Positions 1 through 7,410 of a stretch of DNA of 64,000 nt are shown piece after piece. This DNA comes from Candidatus Pacearchaeota archaeon (lineage in GTDB: Archaea > Nanoarchaeota > Nanoarchaeia > Pacearchaeales > GW2011-AR1). The notes below the pieces were generated by a model. That model had not been told where the DNA came from. It saw nothing but the letters and a program-made list of their open reading frames with translations, and searched no databases. The translations under genes and the position numbers were made by a program. The stretch lies in contig JALOBN010000005.1 of assembly GCA_023228245.1 (NCBI GenBank), forward strand, positions 1-64,000, read 5' to 3'. Positions within the stretch are counted from its first letter, which is position 1. Each line of letters opens with the position of its first letter.

Positions 1-81
1 AGAACTTCGTCAAAATTAATCATAAATATTTACAAATTAACAAGATTAAAAATTTACCTGTGATAAATAATACAGAACATT

Positions 82-91
82 TTTAAATATA
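82..91 (+). promoter_or_regulatory. TATA-like element before ndk
   Basis: TTTAAATATA lies 18-27 bp upstream of the ndk ATG at 109. This is where an archaeal TATA box sits for a leaderless transcript. No Shine-Dalgarno motif is visible before the ATG. Judged by eye only. Confidence 0.5.
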
Positions 92-108
92 ATTTTTATT
101 TCAATAAT

Positions 109-555
109 ATGGAAAGAACATTAGTTTTAATCAAACCCGACGCAATGGCGAAACATCTTGCGGGGAATATTATTACAGATTTGTATACATTGAATTTGAA
201 AATGATTGCTTTGAAATTGTCGAATGTAAAAAGAGAACTTGCAGAAATGCATTATTCAGAACACAAAGGAAAACCTTTCTTTGAAGATTTAATAAAACAT
301 CTAACTGGAGAACTTCATAATCAAGAAAAAGTTATTGCAATAATTTATGAAGGAGAAAATGCAGTTAAGAAAGTTCGAGATGCAATTGGAAAAACAAATC
401 CTGATGAATGCGAACCTTGGAGTATCAGAGGAAAATACGGAAAAATTAATACAAAAACAAACTGCCACGAAACAGTTATTCATGCATCAGATTCTGTAAC
501 AAGTGCAGATAGAGAAATCAAACTTTGGTTTGACGACGACGAAATAGTAAATTAA
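109..555 (+). CDS. ndk: nucleoside diphosphate kinase
   Basis: Cytosolic enzyme that transfers the gamma phosphate of ATP to nucleoside diphosphates through a phosphohistidine. The 148-residue length fits the family. The N-terminus (TLVLIKPDA) and the active-site segment around His125 (HASDS, where most homologues have HGSDS) are both present, followed by the usual EIKLWF end. The Gly-to-Ala change beside the catalytic His is mild. It stands alone on the plus strand, with a TATA-like element about 25 bp upstream and a probably leaderless mRNA. Confidence 0.95.
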   Translation: MERTLVLIKPDAMAKHLAGNIITDLYTLNLKMIALKLSNVKRELAEMHYSEHKGKPFFEDLIKHLTGELHNQEKVIAIIYEGENAVKKVRDAIGKTNPDECEPWSIRGKYGKINTKTNCHETVIHASDSVTSADREIKLWFDDDEIVN

Positions 556-600
556 TTTTTAAAATTTAATATTACTTCATCAAAATTATTCTCAAAGATT

Positions 601-768
601 TTAATCTACTTCGTCGACTTCTTTTTCTAACAAACTTTCTTTATAAAATTCACAATCTAAAGAATTTTCTTCAATGCAAGAAAAAGAAACCTTTCCAGGA
701 ATTACACAAGGATATTTACCTTCTTGATTTAAATCATAACCCAAATAAGGACAACTGTAATCAACCAT
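601..768 (-). CDS. small Cys-containing protein downstream of radA
   Basis: A 55-residue frame (start MVDYSCPYLGYD) begins 2 bp past the radA stop, so it is probably the last gene of the radA transcript. It has four cysteines, near residues 6, 22, 31 and 39, which could bind metal. Its last 18 bases, TTAATCTACTTCGTCGAC on the plus strand, are identical to those ending radA, so both proteins end in VDEVD. I do not recognise a family. The frame could be real or the product of a tail duplication of radA. Coding potential looks normal for this genome. Confidence 0.55.
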   Translation of the reverse strand: MVDYSCPYLGYDLNQEGKYPCVIPGKVSFSCIEENSLDCEFYKESLLEKEVDEVD

Positions 769-769
769 T

Positions 770-1780
770 TTAATCTACTTCGTCGACAATTCCTTTTTCA
801 GAAACATAGAAAATAGCTTCGTTATCTGGCAAATCAGGACTGTCAATTAATTTTGCAACTCTTGAACCTTGCTTTCCTCTTCTCAAATAAATTCTGTAAG
901 TTGAAGCGTGTCCGACGATATTTCCTCCAACTGCTTGTGTTGGGTCACCGAACATTTGTGCAGGATTTGCCATTACTTGATTTGTAACATAAACTGCAAG
1001 ATTGTAAGTCTCTGCAATTTTCATTAAGTTGTGCAAATATTTATTCAGCTTCTGCTGTCTGTCTGCAAGTTCTCCTCTTCCAGAATATTCTGCTCTGAAA
1101 TGTGCAGTCAATGAATCAATAATCAAAAGTTTTATTGGTTCTCCGTTTTTAATTAATTCAGAAATTTTTTCCAATAATAAAATCTGATGGTCTGCATTGA
1201 ATGCACGAGCAACTAAAATATTTTTCAAAACTTTTTCAGCATTTGCTCCAAGCCCTTCTGCAATTTGTTTTATTCTCGCAGGTCTGAATGTTCCTTCCGT
1301 ATCAATGAAAACAGTTTTACCATTTGCTCCGCCGGCTTCAATCGGCAACTGAGTTCTCACAGCAAGTGTCGAACCCAACTGCGTCTTACCGCTACCAAAC
1401 GCACCGAACGCCTCTGTTATTGCTCTGCTTTGAATTCCTCTTCCTCCCAAGAGAGTGTCTAACTCTTTACTCCCAGTAGTAATATAAGAAATACTTGAAC
1501 GTCTCTCAGCGAATTCCATACCGTCGATAAAACCCAAGTCCAACATTTTTCTTGCAGCTTGAATTGCTTTTCTCGCAACACCTTCGCCAACACCAGCAGT
1601 ATTAGCAAGTGAAGCAGGACTCATAACAGCCAATGACATTAAATCAAAAATCCCCGCAGCCTCGAGTTTCGCAGCGACAGCAGGACCAATTCCAGGCAAG
1701 TCAGTTAATGTAGGTTCTTGCCCTTCTTTCAGTTTCTTAACCTCTTCAACCTCTTCTTCCTCAACAATCTTTTTTGCCAT
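770..1780 (-). CDS. radA: DNA repair and recombination protein RadA
   Basis: Archaeal RecA/Rad51 recombinase that forms filaments on single-stranded DNA and drives strand exchange. An N-terminal helix-hairpin-helix domain ([14 protein letters not shown]) precedes the ATPase core. That core has Walker [10 protein letters not shown] at about residue 130, a Walker [12 protein letters not shown] and the [11 protein letters not shown] segment of loop 2. The Met at 1780 (MAKKIVEEE) is preferred over an in-frame codon at 1801 because family members begin there. No intein. The small gene at 601-768 follows with a 1-bp gap. Confidence 0.95.
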   Translation of the reverse strand: MAKKIVEEEEVEEVKKLKEGQEPTLTDLPGIGPAVAAKLEAAGIFDLMSLAVMSPASLANTAGVGEGVARKAIQAARKMLDLGFIDGMEFAERRSSISYITTGSKELDTLLGGRGIQSRAITEAFGAFGSGKTQLGSTLAVRTQLPIEAGGANGKTVFIDTEGTFRPARIKQIAEGLGANAEKVLKNILVARAFNADHQILLLEKISELIKNGEPIKLLIIDSLTAHFRAEYSGRGELADRQQKLNKYLHNLMKIAETYNLAVYVTNQVMANPAQMFGDPTQAVGGNIVGHASTYRIYLRRGKQGSRVAKLIDSPDLPDNEAIFYVSEKGIVDEVD

Positions 1781-1833
1781 AAAAAATTTAGCTGTTCTCA
1801 CTTTATAAAGATTATTCGTATTTTAGATATATC

Positions 1834-2292
1834 TTACAACACTACAAAGATTCTGTAAAAAATTAGAAAAAAACAAACTAAAAAAAGAAAGACAAAAAAT
1901 AAATTTTCAAAAACTCCGCCGGTCCGTAAGAATCCTTTAGCCTTAAATTTCAAAGGGTAAAAAATTCTTAATCCATTAATCGTAAGACAGTCTAGAATTA
2001 AATGCAAAGAATATCCAAAGATAAATGGATAAAAAGTTTCTCTGAAATAAAAAAATAAGAAAATTCCTACAATAAGTAAGAAACTAAAACTATGAATTAT
2101 CCCTCGGTGTTTCATAAAAAAATTAAAAATTCTTGAAATCTTCTTTCTTCCAATTTTTGAAAACTTGTTATCTATATCTGGAAGTATTGAAGCAAATAAA
2201 GCAACTGGAATAAAAATCCAAGGATTAGAAATTTCATCAAAAAATACTAAAATAAAAAACAAAGAAACAAGTAAATGAGTTCTCGTGAGCAT
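1834..2292 (-). CDS. YdjM/DUF457-like membrane metal-dependent hydrolase
   Basis: A 152-residue polytopic membrane protein. Its motifs match the YdjM/DUF457 family: an N-terminal TRTHLLVS, LPDIDN near residue 38, HRGIIHS near 63 and a later GYSLHLILDCLT. The conserved His and Asp residues are thought to bind metal. About four to five hydrophobic segments are visible. The physiological substrate of the family is not established, so membrane lipid metabolism is only a guess. It sits between radA and the RPA gene on the same strand. Confidence 0.8.
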   Translation of the reverse strand: MLTRTHLLVSLFFILVFFDEISNPWIFIPVALFASILPDIDNKFSKIGRKKISRIFNFFMKHRGIIHSFSFLLIVGIFLFFYFRETFYPFIFGYSLHLILDCLTINGLRIFYPLKFKAKGFLRTGGVFENLFFVFLFLVCFFLIFYRIFVVL

Positions 2293-2342
2293 AAATACAT
2301 CAAAACAAAGAACTATAAAAATTAAACTTCAAGTTCTTCCGA

Positions 2343-2388
2343 AGGTTTGAAAAAACCTACGCGGAATTAGAAAACTAAATTCTAATTC
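2343..2388 (-). other. two intergenic hairpins between RPA gene and YdjM-like gene
   Basis: Two adjacent inverted repeats occupy the 132-bp gap: AGGTTT/AAACCT with a 4-nt loop (2343-2358) and GAATTAG/CTAATTC with an 11-nt loop (2364-2388). They could be a transcript-processing or termination structure after the RPA gene. No family assignment. Confidence 0.4.
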
Positions 2389-2424
2389 CTCCGGAGATTA
2401 AAATCGACGCAGAATTGGAAAATT

Positions 2425-3366
2425 TTAATTTTCAAGTTCTTTAATTAATAAATCTAAATCGACTTTTTCAACTTTTTCTACTATAAATTCAGGAGTATTA
2501 TATAATTTATTACTTCGCACATTTCCAAAGAAAAATAATTCTTTTCCTAAAAGATTTTCTCTCTGCTGAATTACTTCTTCTGGATTTTCTAAATTGGTAA
2601 GTCCAAGTCCTGGAAGAGTATCATGAAATGCAACCACACGAATTGTTTCTGTTCCGTCGTCGAGAATCATATTAAATAAAGCTCGCTTTTCTCCAGCAAC
2701 TTCTCCATGTTCTGCACAGACAAAATGTCCATTTTCCTGAATAACTTTTTTTCTACAATCAGGACAAACATAAAAAAATCTAGGATCAAATGATTGAACA
2801 ATAACTCCGCGAACTTTCGCGTAATCTGAATTTTTTAATTCAGAAATATTTTTTTCTCGGAAAACTTTTCCTGCCTTCACGTCATTGATTACTTGGCTTG
2901 AAATTTTCAATTCTGAAAAACTTCCCAAGTGAAGTTCATTATCTCGCATGCTTCCGTTGATGATTTCTACAACAACATTTTCTAAAATTTTTCCTTGTTC
3001 AATTAATGCAATATGATTTGTGTCCCATAAAACAACCTTTATGTTTGAAGTATCGTCGGCAACAAATAAATTAGCAACTTTTCCATCATCACCTTTTTTC
3101 GTCTTGAAACTTCTTATTGGAGAAATGCCCATAACTTTTGCAACAAGATTTACTTTTCTCATCTCAGGAAGTAATTCTTCAATTTTTAATTTCTCATTAT
3201 CAAATGAAATTCCAAGTTCCGCAGCAACAACTTGTGCAGCACCTTCTTTGCTAATCAATCCAGAAAGTTTCGCACGCTTCGCTTCAATTCGTCGCTCAAT
3301 TTCTTCTTTATCGACGCCAGAAATCTTAGAAATCTTTTCAATTATCCTCTCATAATTACCGTCCAT
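2425..3366 (-). CDS. replication protein A-like single-stranded DNA-binding protein
   Basis: A 313-residue OB-fold protein of the archaeal RPA type, which coats single-stranded DNA in replication and repair. The N-terminus is helical (about residues 1-60). An OB fold follows (MGISPIRSF through VLWDT), then a second OB region interrupted by a zinc-binding segment, CPDCRKK...GHFVCAEHG, at about residues 205-230. The single polypeptide with a zinc ribbon matches euryarchaeal RPA41-like proteins. The ATG at 3366 is the family-like start. It is close to radA, a functionally sensible neighbour. Confidence 0.85.
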   Translation of the reverse strand: MDGNYERIIEKISKISGVDKEEIERRIEAKRAKLSGLISKEGAAQVVAAELGISFDNEKLKIEELLPEMRKVNLVAKVMGISPIRSFKTKKGDDGKVANLFVADDTSNIKVVLWDTNHIALIEQGKILENVVVEIINGSMRDNELHLGSFSELKISSQVINDVKAGKVFREKNISELKNSDYAKVRGVIVQSFDPRFFYVCPDCRKKVIQENGHFVCAEHGEVAGEKRALFNMILDDGTETIRVVAFHDTLPGLGLTNLENPEEVIQQRENLLGKELFFFGNVRSNKLYNTPEFIVEKVEKVDLDLLIKELEN

Positions 3367-3434
3367 AATGAGCAGAAGAAATAATCATTTTTAAGTATTT
3401 TCGTAAAAAAGGAATATTCAAATCAAAACCAAAA

Positions 3435-3443
3435 GATTATAAA
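3435..3443 (+). promoter_or_regulatory. TATA-like element before aEF-1beta gene
   Basis: GATTATAAA lies 22-30 bp upstream of the ATG at 3465 and there is no Shine-Dalgarno sequence. This fits a leaderless mRNA and supports 3465 rather than the upstream TTG as the start. Confidence 0.45.
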
Positions 3444-3464
3444 CCGTTTTTGTTAAAAATAAAT

Positions 3465-3737
3465 ATGGGAACAGTATCAGTTAAAATGAAAGTCTTGCCA
3501 GAATCTCCAAGCGTGGATTTCAAACAATTAAAAGAAAATGTAAAAGAAATAGTGGAAGTAAAATGTGGAACAAACTGTCATTTTGAAGAAGAGCCAATTG
3601 CATTCGGATTAAAAGCATTAATTACAATTTTTGATTGGACAGAAGGAAACGAAATTGAAGCCGTCGAGGAAGCTATCGGAACAATAGAAAATGTAAATTC
3701 TGTTCAGATGATAGATATGCGAAGAGCGATTGGATAA
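3465..3737 (+). CDS. translation elongation factor 1-beta
   Basis: Archaeal aEF-1beta is the guanine-nucleotide exchange factor that reloads aEF-1alpha with GTP. From the ATG at 3465 the protein is 90 residues, the usual size. It begins MGTVSVKMKVLPESP and has the typical central GLKALITIFDWTEG and a C-terminal VQMIDMRRAIG. An in-frame TTG 15 bp upstream is unlikely to be used, because the TATA element would then be too close. It is followed by the ACP gene on the same strand, but that gene has its own TATA-like element. Confidence 0.92.
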   Translation: MGTVSVKMKVLPESPSVDFKQLKENVKEIVEVKCGTNCHFEEEPIAFGLKALITIFDWTEGNEIEAVEEAIGTIENVNSVQMIDMRRAIG

Positions 3738-3751
3738 TTCTGCACATAATA

Positions 3752-3759
3752 TTTATAAA
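3752..3759 (+). promoter_or_regulatory. TATA-like element before ACP gene
   Basis: TTTATAAA lies 22-29 bp upstream of the ATG at 3781, suggesting independent, leaderless transcription of the acyl carrier protein gene. Confidence 0.45.
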
Positions 3760-3780
3760 ATAAAAATAATTTGAAATAAT

Positions 3781-4041
3781 ATGAAAGAGCAAGAAATTTT
3801 CAGTAAGTTAGAAGGGATATTAAAAAATCCTCTTGGTGAGGCATGGATACCAGAAAATAAAGAAATAAAATCAGATACAGAATTTAGACACGATTTGGGT
3901 ATGGATAGTTTGGATGTTTATGAATTTGTATACGACGTAGAAGAAGAATTTGGTATTTCCATTCCAGATGAAAAAGCAAACGACTTTGAAACAATAAAAG
4001 ATTGTGTGGAATTTATTAAGAAATATCCGACAAATAATTAG
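3781..4041 (+). CDS. acpP: acyl carrier protein
   Basis: An 86-residue acidic protein with the ACP helix II motif LGMDSLDVYEFV. Ser43 in DSL is the expected 4'-phosphopantetheine attachment site. The downstream EEEFGISIPDE also matches bacterial ACPs. Carrier proteins tether acyl or peptidyl groups for synthases. Most archaea lack fatty acid synthase ACP, so this gene stands out. No fatty acid, polyketide or holo-ACP synthase gene is visible in the window. It may serve another acyl-transfer path. Family call is firm; role is not. Confidence 0.9.
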   Translation: MKEQEIFSKLEGILKNPLGEAWIPENKEIKSDTEFRHDLGMDSLDVYEFVYDVEEEFGISIPDEKANDFETIKDCVEFIKKYPTNN

Positions 4042-4071
4042 ACATTTAAACTATTGTTCCTTAATTCTGAT

Positions 4072-4674
4072 ATGTTATCTGAAGAAGAGTGTGTTGAGAT
4101 AAAAGAAAAAATAATTTCTCATATTGAAAAAACCTTTCCAGAAGAAAAAATTGAAGATGCAGTTCTCCATATAGAAAAGATGGAACCTCGCGAATTAGAA
4201 AAATTTCTCGAAGAAAATAAAATTCTAGTAAATAATTCAAATAAAGAATGTGTTTTTTGTTCAATTGTCTCTGGAACAATAAATTCAGTAAAAATAGATG
4301 AAGATGAAAATGCCGTCGCTGTTTTAGAGATAAATCCTATTTCAAAAGGGCATACAATAGTTATTCCAAAAAAGCATTCAGAATTAGCAGAAGACAAAAT
4401 TCAATTTTTCGCTGAAAAAATTGCAGAAAAAATAAAGCAAAAATTCAAGCCAAGAAAAGTTGAATTTTCAAAATCAAAAATATTCGGGCATGAAACAATA
4501 AACATTCTTCCAGTTTACAGCAACGAGGATTTTAATTCAGAAAAAAAACACGCACAGTTTGAAGAACTTAAAAAAATAAAAGAAGAATTAGAAATGCCAG
4601 AAAAAGAAATTCCTGTTCCAGTTCCTATCGAGAAAAAAGAAGAATTCTTGTGGTTACCAAAAAGGATTCCATAA
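4072..4674 (+). CDS. HIT-like domain protein lacking the histidine triad
   Basis: About 200 residues from the ATG at 4072, with a TTTAAA element about 26 bp upstream. An N-terminal helical part is followed by a HIT-like domain: ECVFCSIVSG, then INPISKGHTIVIPKKHS. Where active HIT proteins have HxHxHxx, this one reads GHETINILP, so the nucleophilic His and its neighbour are missing. Hydrolase activity is therefore doubtful; a nucleotide-binding or structural role is possible. The C-terminus (EEFLWLPKRIP) is Pro-rich. Its last 21 bp overlap the convergent peptidase gene. Confidence 0.75.
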   Translation: MLSEEECVEIKEKIISHIEKTFPEEKIEDAVLHIEKMEPRELEKFLEENKILVNNSNKECVFCSIVSGTINSVKIDEDENAVAVLEINPISKGHTIVIPKKHSELAEDKIQFFAEKIAEKIKQKFKPRKVEFSKSKIFGHETINILPVYSNEDFNSEKKHAQFEELKKIKEELEMPEKEIPVPVPIEKKEEFLWLPKRIP

Positions 4675-5499
4675 GTCAAATCCAGTATAAGTAAAAACAA
4701 TCCAAAGTATAAATGCAATTAAAAAAACCGGTGAGAAAACAATTCCTTCTCTAACTTTAACTTCATTGTGTTTTTTCATAATCTCTCGAATTTCTCTGTT
4801 GCTGACGCCATCCCATTTTGCTTTAATAACTTTATTCCCAATTTTAACATTTGAATAAAGCCAATCTCCCTCACGAAGTTTTGTCGTAGGAATTGTCTTA
4901 ATCATCGAAGATTCATCAATGGATTTTGAATAAATATACAAATAAAATGTAACAAAAAATAATAATCCAACGAAGATAAAAATAACATTCCAAAATCCAA
5001 TCAAAAGGAAAAAGATTCCTGTAACAAGGGAAAGATAAGAAAGTTTTCTCTTTTGATATAATTGATTTGCAAATTCTTTTCTGAATTTTTTAAAATTTTT
5101 CACACATAAAATAATGCTCATGATGATGGTGTAAACAAATCCGCTTAATAAAAATATTAAAAGAAAGTTCAAGAAAATCTGAACATTAGAGAAAAACCTC
5201 GACGATATTGGAAGAATTGCCCCCAAGGCAATCATCATTTTTGCATCCCCGCCAGCGAATAATCGAGAGTAATAAAATAAGTTCCCAACCAAAAAGAAAA
5301 TAACAAATCCAATTAATCCCTGATAAAAAAAAGAAAAATTATCTCCTGAAAAAAAAGAATAAAAAAATCTAAACCCCAAAGCAAAAATTATTAGAGAAAA
5401 ATTCAACCAGTTTGCAATTTCTCTCGTCTTGAAATCCTGCACGACTGCAAATATAATAAACGCTAATGCCAACGCCCAAAGAAAAATCACCTCATACAT
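4654..5499 (-). CDS. class III signal peptidase / prepilin peptidase (A24 family)
   Basis: A 281-residue membrane aspartyl protease that removes the leader from pilin-like proteins. Catalytic Asp22 lies in VVQDFKTREIANW and Asp85 in FAGGDAKMM (the GxGD motif); about six to eight TM segments are predicted by eye. It is the archaeal PibD/FlaK/EppA type, with a long C-terminal extension ending in another TM segment. It is at the 3' end of a minus-strand run of genes encoding many KxG-type pilin leaders, its obvious substrates. It overlaps the convergent HIT gene by 21 bp. Confidence 0.88.
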   Translation of the reverse strand: MYEVIFLWALALAFIIFAVVQDFKTREIANWLNFSLIIFALGFRFFYSFFSGDNFSFFYQGLIGFVIFFLVGNLFYYSRLFAGGDAKMMIALGAILPISSRFFSNVQIFLNFLLIFLLSGFVYTIIMSIILCVKNFKKFRKEFANQLYQKRKLSYLSLVTGIFFLLIGFWNVIFIFVGLLFFVTFYLYIYSKSIDESSMIKTIPTTKLREGDWLYSNVKIGNKVIKAKWDGVSNREIREIMKKHNEVKVREGIVFSPVFLIAFILWIVFTYTGFDLWNPFW

Positions 5500-5527
5500 A
5501 ATTAGAATAATGAATTTTGATTTAAAA

Positions 5528-5644
5528 CTATTTCGTTTTTATATTCATACTTCGATTAGCACCATGAATTTTATAAGGATGTTTTTTCTTTTCTCGCTTT
5601 TTATCTTTTCCTTTATTTCGCTTTTCAGAAAATCCGTAATCCAT
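5528..5644 (-). CDS. small basic protein, hypothetical
   Basis: A 38-residue frame (start MDYGFSEKRNKGKDKK) begins 10 bp after the stop of the pilin-like gene upstream and ends in the gap before the peptidase gene. It is very rich in Lys and Arg. No Shine-Dalgarno motif is seen. Its in-operon position and clean spacing favour a real gene, but such a short Lys-rich frame can arise by chance in A+T-rich DNA. Confidence 0.35.
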   Translation of the reverse strand: MDYGFSEKRNKGKDKKREKKKHPYKIHGANRSMNIKTK

Positions 5645-5654
5645 TTTAGAAATA

Positions 5655-6023
5655 TTATTCGGTTGGACAAGTAACTTGAGAACAATCTGCAACGCCAACT
5701 AGGGGGTATTGTGAAGCTAAAACAAAACATGAAACATCTGTAGCAATGTCTTTATCTCCGTCATTAACTGTTCTATTCTGACTACAGAATCCATATTGTG
5801 AATTTGTCGCACATGCAACTTGACATTGAGTAACTACTGTATCAATATTATCCGATGAAAGCCAAGGAAGAAATTTATTCCAACCAATAACGAACCCACT
5901 AGCTAAAACTACTAAAACTATAATTCCTAAAATTAGCATAATCAAAACCCAGTTCGTATCTCCCTTACGATTTGGTAACAAATTGCAGAGCGAGAACTTT
6001 TCAGTTTGACCTCTTTTATTCAT
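5655..6023 (-). CDS. pilin-like protein with class III signal peptide
   Basis: 122 residues. The leader contains LPNRKGDTNWVLI, with a K-G processing site followed directly by a hydrophobic helix of about 20 residues, as in archaeal type IV pilins. A second NKRG stands at the extreme N-terminus. The exported part has six to seven cysteines (CQVACATNSQYGFC, CFV, CSQVTC), so it is probably disulfide-bonded outside the cell. The next gene encodes the matching peptidase. Whether it is a major pilin or a minor pseudopilin cannot be told from the sequence. Confidence 0.7.
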   Translation of the reverse strand: MNKRGQTEKFSLCNLLPNRKGDTNWVLIMLILGIIVLVVLASGFVIGWNKFLPWLSSDNIDTVVTQCQVACATNSQYGFCSQNRTVNDGDKDIATDVSCFVLASQYPLVGVADCSQVTCPTE

Positions 6024-6054
6024 CTCTTAAATAATATTATTTTCTTTAAAAATG

Positions 6055-6120
6055 TTTCCGAATTCAACTTTTTCTTGGAGTAGAGTTGCGGAAATTGTGA
6101 AAACCCCACGAGAGTTTTCC
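6055..6120 (-). repeat. conserved two-hairpin intergenic element, copy 1
   Basis: About 66 bp in the gap between two genes of the pilus locus. Most of its length is shared with 11381-11441. Read on the minus strand it starts GGAAAAC, forms a GGAAAAC/GTTTTC stem, then CACAA, then a second stem TTTCCG...CGGAAA enclosing CAAC/GTTG. The loops differ between copies while the paired segments are largely kept, as expected of a structured RNA. Confidence 0.6.
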
Positions 6121-6135
6121 ATTTTTATTATAAAT

Positions 6136-6795
6136 CTAATCCATCTCTTTTCGTATTCCACTTACATACGTGTCAAGAATATTTCGGTTAAATTTTGCTT
6201 TTTCTTCTTCAAATAATTCTCTATTCTTTTCAAGTTTTTTCTCGACGATTTTACTTACACTTCCCAAGAAAACAAGCAGTATAATAATCCCAACATAAAC
6301 CAAAGCACCAACCCAAGGTTCTGCATTTAGGATAAAAGAATTGTTAAATAATAAATTAGAAAGTGTAGAATATAATTTAACCTGTGCTAAGACAATGGTA
6401 AGTCCGACGGCGATAATCCAAGAAACGCCTTTTGAAAAAATCGAAGTCATTCTTAATATCCCTGCAATTTGTAAAAGGAAAAAAACCCAAAACACAATTA
6501 CAAAAAACATAAACAGGGACATAGAATAATTTTCCCCGAATAAAATTATGAATACAACATTAATATTTGTAAGAAAAGAATTTATTCCTGCAACAAATTC
6601 ATTTTGTAAAATGCTTTGTTTCCAGCTTTCTAATAATTCTCCCCAATTTTGCGGATCTGCGACAACAGTAATTTTATTTAAATCTGCAAGTTCTTCTTCG
6701 GTAATTGTTTCTGGAATTTCAGCAGTTACCGACGACAAAACAGATAATAATAAAATTCCAACAAAAACAAACACCAAATTTTTCTTATTCATCAA
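6136..6795 (-). CDS. polytopic membrane protein of pilus locus (family A)
   Basis: 219 residues: a Sec-type signal sequence (about residues 1-25, ending SSVTA), an acidic extracellular stretch, four hydrophobic helices and a charged coiled-coil tail (KIVEKKLEKNRELFEEEKAKF). The segment ILRMTSIFSKGVSWIIAVGL resembles the equivalent part of the next gene upstream (6843-7370) and, more loosely, the membrane proteins at 18126 and 18763. This suggests one family with four members around the locus. Function unknown; a membrane subunit of the pilus-like machine is an inference from position. Confidence 0.65.
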   Translation of the reverse strand: MMNKKNLVFVFVGILLLSVLSSVTAEIPETITEEELADLNKITVVADPQNWGELLESWKQSILQNEFVAGINSFLTNINVVFIILFGENYSMSLFMFFVIVFWVFFLLQIAGILRMTSIFSKGVSWIIAVGLTIVLAQVKLYSTLSNLLFNNSFILNAEPWVGALVYVGIIILLVFLGSVSKIVEKKLEKNRELFEEEKAKFNRNILDTYVSGIRKEMD

Positions 6796-6842
6796 ATAAT
6801 TAATTAAAAGAACTTTTTAAATTTTTAAGAATTATTTTATTT

Positions 6843-7370
6843 CTACAAATCCCTTTCAACATCTTTCAAAAACCTAGAACCTGCATTTACCCTGTTTGCG
6901 GATTCCATCGCTTTAACTTTTAATCTATTTCCATGCATTTTTGCTGCCCATCTCTGGATTGGTCCACTTCCAACCGACAACCCAATAAATATCACAATGG
7001 ATATCCCAATTTCAAACCAGATTGCAAATGCACCCAATCCTGCAAGAATCTGTGTCATAAAAACAGTTATTTTATTTACCATTCCAGTTAATAAAAAAAT
7101 CAAACTTAACCCAATAGAAATAACTAAATTTGCCGGTGTAGAAAAAAGGGAGGTTAAAGATAGAATGTCAAATAAAGCAAATACCATTATCCCTGTAATA
7201 ATTATACCGATGATAATTTCTTTCCAAGTCGAACCAAAATTAAAAAAGTCAGTAACATTAATAACAATTTGGGAAGTTGGAGATTCATCCAAAACCGCAG
7301 CACTAACAAACATCAAAGAACTTACAAATACTAAAGATAATAAAACTAAACTCAAACCACTTTTATTCAT
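6843..7370 (-). CDS. polytopic membrane protein of pilus locus (family A)
   Basis: 175 residues with an N-terminal signal sequence (MNKSGLSLVLLSL...VSA), three to four further hydrophobic helices and a basic, soluble C-terminus (about residues 138-175). It looks like a paralogue of the protein at 6136-6795: same order of signal peptide, TM helices, an LTSLFSTPANLVISIGLSL segment and a charged tail. It is tandem with it on the minus strand. Function unknown. Confidence 0.65.
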   Translation of the reverse strand: MNKSGLSLVLLSLVFVSSLMFVSAAVLDESPTSQIVINVTDFFNFGSTWKEIIIGIIITGIMVFALFDILSLTSLFSTPANLVISIGLSLIFLLTGMVNKITVFMTQILAGLGAFAIWFEIGISIVIFIGLSVGSGPIQRWAAKMHGNRLKVKAMESANRVNAGSRFLKDVERDL

Positions 7371-7410
7371 TCTTTATTCAGTAAAAAAGTATTTATAAAT
7401 TTTTATATAA

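Noticed and set aside
301..483. Minus-strand frame over ndk
   Set aside because: Antisense to a clear ndk gene; hydrophobic composition from A/T-rich codons.
5429..5674. 81-residue plus-strand frame over peptidase and pilin gap
   Set aside because: Overlaps well-supported genes on the other strand; no motif or start signal.
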